Part shown: positions 6,750 through 9,502 of the stretch, in pieces | Layout: every line of letters starts with the position of its first letter | Numbering within the stretch: position 1 is the stretch's first letter | Assembly (NCBI GenBank): GCA_903906615.1 | Contig: CAIVKT010000440.1 | Span: forward strand, 1-9,502 | Length of the DNA: 9,502 bases | Source of the DNA: an uncultured Bacteroidota bacterium | GTDB lineage: Bacteria; Bacteroidota; Bacteroidia; Chitinophagales; Chitinophagaceae | Direction of reading: 5' to 3' | The notes under the pieces: model-generated | Databases searched by the model: none | Seen by the model: the letters and a program-made list of their open reading frames with translations, nothing else | What the model was told of the DNA's origin: nothing | Made by a program: the position numbers and the translations under genes

Positions 6750-7730
6750 ATGAAACGCATATTTTTAATTTCCACGATGATAACCGCAGCATCAGCGGCA
6801 TTCGCGCAATCACAGTGCAGCCAGAACAGTCCTATATACAAATTCAACGGCAACAGCAGCGCACCAAAAGAGATCCACCATTTAGGTAGTGCGCCGGAGT
6901 TTCCTTTCTTAAGGAATAAAACATCAGCGCACGAATTGTACATGGCCATCAAGAAATCCGAGCGCGGCAATATGAACAAAGCAGCCATGTCGGAACTCAA
7001 TGGTATGCTTATGGAGATCGGCTATGCTGATGGCGCGCAAGATCTCCGCGAATCGAATATCTCCATGCAATACCTGCCATCGGGCACGGAAGGTAATATG
7101 GGCAGCGCCGGATACACTTATAGCTACGCAAAGCTGATGGCCCCCGACCCCCAAGGATTTAAAGCATGGAAGATAGCATCCCCATCGGGCAATGCTACCT
7201 GTAACCTCTATATAATGGCCAAATGCGGTAATGCTTTCTATCCTAAAACAGCAACCACTACAGCCTGCATTAATGTACCCGTGAACCTGACAGGAGATGA
7301 CTCAAAAGAAGTAACCCTTGATGGCGCTTCCGTGCAAACCACAACTGATAAGGTATATGTGTATTACCACAAGCGGCACAGAAGGCGTGCATTATCATCA
7401 GACTATGCCGACCTGACCGATCCTAAAGCTTCAACACCTATCCTTGTGAGCAGGACCGACAAGATGAGCGCAGTGCCACAAACATACCGTGTGACAGTAA
7501 GCACCCCAAGTAATTCAGTACAGGTTTGCCCTGACCAGACACTCGATGTAGCCACCAATATCAACGTAGAAAAAGAATCAGAGTATACCGGGTACTACCC
7601 CAAAGCTACCAGCAAAAATTACAAGCTTGTATCGCGCAGGGTATACAGGAAAACACTTCACAAAATGCGTAAAGCAAGACGCAAGGAACACAGGGTATCA
7701 CAACTTACCGGTGTAGATGTTAATAGGTAA
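6750..7730 (+). CDS. Secreted protein of unknown function with basic C-terminus
   Basis: A 326-residue protein that I do not recognise. The ATG at 6750 opens on a good signal peptide (MKRIFLISTM, then AASAAFAQ, cleavage near residue 19-20). The frame can be extended to a TTG at 6717, which only adds a polar stretch ahead of the signal, so I reject it. The cysteine at 23 is too far from the hydrophobic core for a lipobox. Five cysteines remain in the mature part (23, 151, 159, 173, 260). A compact region at about 118-165 with Tyr, Trp and Cys (AWKIASPSG, then CNLYIMAKCGNAFYP) looks like a folded domain. Two basic clusters stand out: HKRHRRR at 207-213 and about 25 residues at 291-315 rich in Lys, Arg and His. 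No T9SS sorting domain is present, so it may stay in the periplasm or bind an acidic partner such as nucleic acid or polysaccharide (inference). It is a single gene followed by a strong terminator. Confidence 0.8.
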   Translation: MKRIFLISTMITAASAAFAQSQCSQNSPIYKFNGNSSAPKEIHHLGSAPEFPFLRNKTSAHELYMAIKKSERGNMNKAAMSELNGMLMEIGYADGAQDLRESNISMQYLPSGTEGNMGSAGYTYSYAKLMAPDPQGFKAWKIASPSGNATCNLYIMAKCGNAFYPKTATTTACINVPVNLTGDDSKEVTLDGASVQTTTDKVYVYYHKRHRRRALSSDYADLTDPKASTPILVSRTDKMSAVPQTYRVTVSTPSNSVQVCPDQTLDVATNINVEKESEYTGYYPKATSKNYKLVSRRVYRKTLHKMRKARRKEHRVSQLTGVDVNR

Positions 7731-7755
7731 AATAAATAAACCATTAATGATCAAC

Positions 7756-7784
7756 AGGCCGGGGATTTTTCCCGGCCTATTTTT
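7756..7784 (+). terminator. Intrinsic terminator after the basic secreted protein
   Basis: The arms AGGCCGGGG and TCCCGGCCT (nine pairs with one G-U) enclose the loop ATTTT and are followed by ATTTTT. The hairpin starts 26 bases after the stop codon at 7730. It lies inside the in-frame upstream extension of the next ORF, which argues that the next gene starts later, at 7819. Confidence 0.88.
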
Positions 7785-7818
7785 AAACAGATCAGGATTA
7801 ACAAGTAAAACTTTAGAA

Positions 7819-8727
7819 ATGCACGAAAGCAACTGGTCTGAGGCTAATATCCCTGACCAAAAAGGAAAGATCATCATCATAACTGGTGCCAACAGCGGGC
7901 TGGGATTAGAGGCGGCAAAAGCTTTATGCAAAAAAAATGCAACAGTGATCATGGCCGTGCGGGATGCAGAGAAGGGGGAGCAGGCGCTACAGGAAATAAA
8001 AAGAGAAACACCTGCCGCTGACATAACAGTCCTGCAACTGGACCTCGCAGACCTGGACTCAGTTCATAGCTTCGCGAAGATATTCCACCAAAAATATAGC
8101 CGGTTAAATATCCTGATCAATAATGCCGGGATCATGTACCCATCAAAAAGAGAAGTAACCAAACAAGGGTTTGAAATACAAATAGGCACTAATCATTTAG
8201 GGCACTTCGCCCTAACCGGACTACTGCTGGATCTGCTAAAGAGTACTCCGCATGCCAGGGTGGTAACGCAGAGCAGCCTGGCGCACCTCAACGCAAATAT
8301 CCGGCTGAACGATCTGAACTGGGAAAAAACCTACTCCAGAACCCAGGCGTACGGACAAAGCAAACTGGCCAATCTATTATTTACGTATGAATTGGACCGG
8401 CAGTTTAAAGCCAATCATATTGATGCAATGGCAACAGCAGCACACCCGGGTATTACGCGCACTAACCTGATGCGCACATCGGGCTTCTTCGTTAATCTGC
8501 TGACCCCGCTCGTGGCACAGAAAGCAGAAATGGGCGTATTGCCGATATTAAGAGCAGCAACCGATGAGCACCTAACCGGGGGAGAATACATAGGCCCGAA
8601 TAAGCTGATGGGTATACGCGGATACCCGGAGCAAGTGAGATCAAGCAAGCGGTCACATGATCTTCAATTGGCGAAAGACCTATGGTCGCTCTCCGAAAAA
8701 ATGACCGGTGTACACTTTAACTATTAG
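7819..8727 (+). CDS. Short-chain dehydrogenase/reductase (SDR), retinol dehydrogenase-like
   Basis: A 302-residue cytoplasmic NAD(P)-dependent oxidoreductase of the classical-type SDR superfamily; no signal peptide or membrane helix. Visible motifs: cofactor glycine motif TGANSGLG (22-29), R48 after the second strand (VIMAVRD), which favours NADP(H), D75 in LQLDL, NNAG (101-104), N125, catalytic-region serines S152/S153, and Y178-x-x-x-K182 (YGQSK); PG at 210-211 follows. The catalytic Asn-Ser-Tyr-Lys set is therefore complete. The general look (a Trp and IPDQKGK before the first strand, and SSLAH) resembles bacterial proteins annotated as retinol dehydrogenase or WWOX-like, but the substrate cannot be told. 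I start at ATG 7819: the frame is open back to ATG 7717, but that extension translates through the terminator at 7756-7784 and overlaps the previous gene. Promoter sequence must lie in the 34 bases after that terminator or within it; I see no clear element. Confidence 0.93.
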   Translation: MHESNWSEANIPDQKGKIIIITGANSGLGLEAAKALCKKNATVIMAVRDAEKGEQALQEIKRETPAADITVLQLDLADLDSVHSFAKIFHQKYSRLNILINNAGIMYPSKREVTKQGFEIQIGTNHLGHFALTGLLLDLLKSTPHARVVTQSSLAHLNANIRLNDLNWEKTYSRTQAYGQSKLANLLFTYELDRQFKANHIDAMATAAHPGITRTNLMRTSGFFVNLLTPLVAQKAEMGVLPILRAATDEHLTGGEYIGPNKLMGIRGYPEQVRSSKRSHDLQLAKDLWSLSEKMTGVHFNY

Positions 8728-8871
8728 CAGAACAAAATAAAGCCGGTGTTGCAGCTATTCACATGTCAATGAGACAATAGTTGAATATCCACTTGCGACA
8801 ACATATTGCGCGAGTTTGTTGGTGAATCCATCGATACGGACTGTTGATTAGGGTATACAACCTCCCAAAAC

Positions 8872-8900
8872 GCGTCAGGGCAAAAAAGCCGTACTGACGC
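8872..8900. terminator. Hairpin, possible terminator of the SDR gene
   Basis: The outer arms GCGTCAG (8872-8878) and CTGACGC (8894-8900) pair perfectly. A continuing inner stem GGC (8879-8881) and GCC (8888-8890) closes an A6 loop, with GTA bulged on the 3' side. On the plus strand it is followed by TATCATACTCTTTT, and on the minus strand by GTTTTGGG, so it might work weakly in either direction. It lies 144 bases after the SDR stop, which is far for a terminator. Confidence 0.45.
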
Positions 8901-8980
8901 TATCATACTCTTTTAACTTTCAACGCTTTATGTAAGGGTTTTACAGAAGGACACCAACATCGGCAGAAGGATGGAGCGGA

Positions 8981-9017
8981 TGTTTTATAAAACAAATCCC
9001 CGGCACTGGCCGGGGAT
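8981..9017 (-). terminator. Intrinsic terminator of sucD
   Basis: The arms ATCCCCGGC (8996-9004) and GCCGGGGAT (9009-9017) form nine perfect pairs with a four-base loop. Read on the minus strand the hairpin begins 23 bases after the sucD stop and is followed by the T-rich run TTGTTTTATAAAACA. Confidence 0.82.
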
Positions 9018-9040
9018 CGTATGTCTCTTTTGGTAAATGA

Positions 9041-9502
9041 TTATGCCGGTACAGCAACGCCAAGCACTTCGGCCATTGTTTTGCCTATGTTGGCCGGGCT
9101 GTCCACTACGTGGATGCCGCAGGCGCGCATGATCTTCATTTTAGCTTCTGCGGTATCGTCTGCGCCGCCTATTATTGCTCCTGCGTGGCCCATACGGCGG
9201 CCTGCGGGCGCTGTTTGGCCGGCTATGAAGCCTACCACCGGTTTGCGCATATTGTCCTTCAGCCAGTTGGCTGCCTCTGCTTCCATGTTGCCGCCTATCT
9301 CACCTATCATGATGATACCGTCAGTTTCGGGATCGTTCATCAGCAGCTCTACCGCTTCTTTGGTGGTGGTGCCTATGATAGGGTCGCCGCCGATGCCTAT
9401 AGCGGTAGATATGCCCATGCCTGCTTTCACGGCCTGGTCGGCTGCCTCATAAGTAAGGGTGCCAGATTTAGACACCACACCTATGCGGCCCGGCTTGAAC
9501 AC
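9041..9502 (-). CDS. sucD: Succinyl-CoA synthetase (ADP- or GDP-forming) alpha subunit, partial
   Basis: The C-terminal 154 codons (153 residues plus stop at 9041-9043) of the alpha subunit of succinate-CoA ligase, a TCA-cycle enzyme that couples succinyl-CoA cleavage to nucleoside triphosphate synthesis as a complex with SucB/SucC beta. The 5' end lies beyond the window; the GTG at the edge (9500-9502) is an internal valine, not a start. Family members are about 290 residues, so roughly 135-140 are missing, including most of the CoA-binding domain. Visible landmarks: [11 protein letters not shown] (about 10-20 of the fragment), [10 protein letters not shown] (36-45), the MIGEIGG motif (65-71) and the phosphohistidine loop [10 protein letters not shown] with the active-site His at fragment residue 106. 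Everything visible looks intact. It is closed by its own terminator. Confidence 0.96.
   Translation of the reverse strand: MFKPGRIGVVSKSGTLTYEAADQAVKAGMGISTAIGIGGDPIIGTTTKEAVELLMNDPETDGIIMIGEIGGNMEAEAANWLKDNMRKPVVGFIAGQTAPAGRRMGHAGAIIGGADDTAEAKMKIMRACGIHVVDSPANIGKTMAEVLGVAVPA

Larger units (their letters stand above)
8728..9040. other. Intergenic region between the convergent SDR and sucD genes
   Basis: This 313-base stretch between convergent genes contains no ORF I would call a gene and no tRNA. It holds a hairpin (8872-8900), a 14-base perfect palindrome (8981-8994) and the sucD terminator (8996-9017 with its T-tract to 8981). The first 140 bases after the SDR stop show no motif I can name. 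Confidence 0.6.

Noticed and set aside
8971..9036. Short plus-strand ORF of 21 codons from ATG 8971
   Set aside because: It translates straight through the sucD terminator hairpin and has no ribosome binding site or protein-like composition.
9021..9452. Plus-strand ORF opposite sucD
   Set aside because: It is an antisense shadow; the minus frame is an unmistakable SucD with its active-site histidine loop.

Overview
The window looks like ordinary chromosome from a member of the Bacteroidota, plausibly a Chitinophagaceae-type bacterium. Two predicted secreted proteins (the M4 protease and the YHYH protein) end in type IX secretion (T9SS) type A C-terminal sorting domains, and that secretion system is essentially confined to this phylum. 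Start codons lack clear Shine-Dalgarno sequences and sit behind AT-rich leaders, which fits the phylum. The family-level placement is inference.

Layout. Positions 24-4958 (minus) encode a 1644-residue secreted thermolysin-type (M4) metalloprotease: signal peptide, propeptide, cysteine-rich catalytic domain, twelve Ig-like modules and a T9SS sorting domain. A 182-base gap separates it from a divergent gene at 5141-6379 (plus), a secreted YHYH-domain protein with its own T9SS sorting domain; a strong hairpin at 6407-6433 follows it. The stretch 6434-6749 holds one candidate 34-codon single-membrane-helix ORF (6527-6631). A secreted protein of unknown function with a very basic C-terminus follows at 6750-7730, closed by a textbook intrinsic terminator (7756-7784). 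Next is a short-chain dehydrogenase/reductase (7819-8727). The gap 8728-9040 contains a hairpin, a 14-base palindrome and the terminator of the last gene, the 3' half of sucD (succinyl-CoA synthetase alpha subunit) on the minus strand, which runs off the right edge.

How the genes relate. The protease and the YHYH protein are both cargo for the same export route and may share a control region, but nothing ties them to one pathway. The remaining genes appear to be separate transcription units and sucD is housekeeping metabolism. Three of the plus-strand genes have upstream in-frame extensions or alternative starts that should be trimmed (see entries). I find no mobile element, CRISPR array, tRNA, rRNA or defence system, and no convincing evidence for a new multi-gene system. 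The most interesting items are the cysteine-rich catalytic domain and module architecture of the protease, the YHHH variant of the YHYH protein, the unrecognised basic secreted protein and the small membrane ORF.
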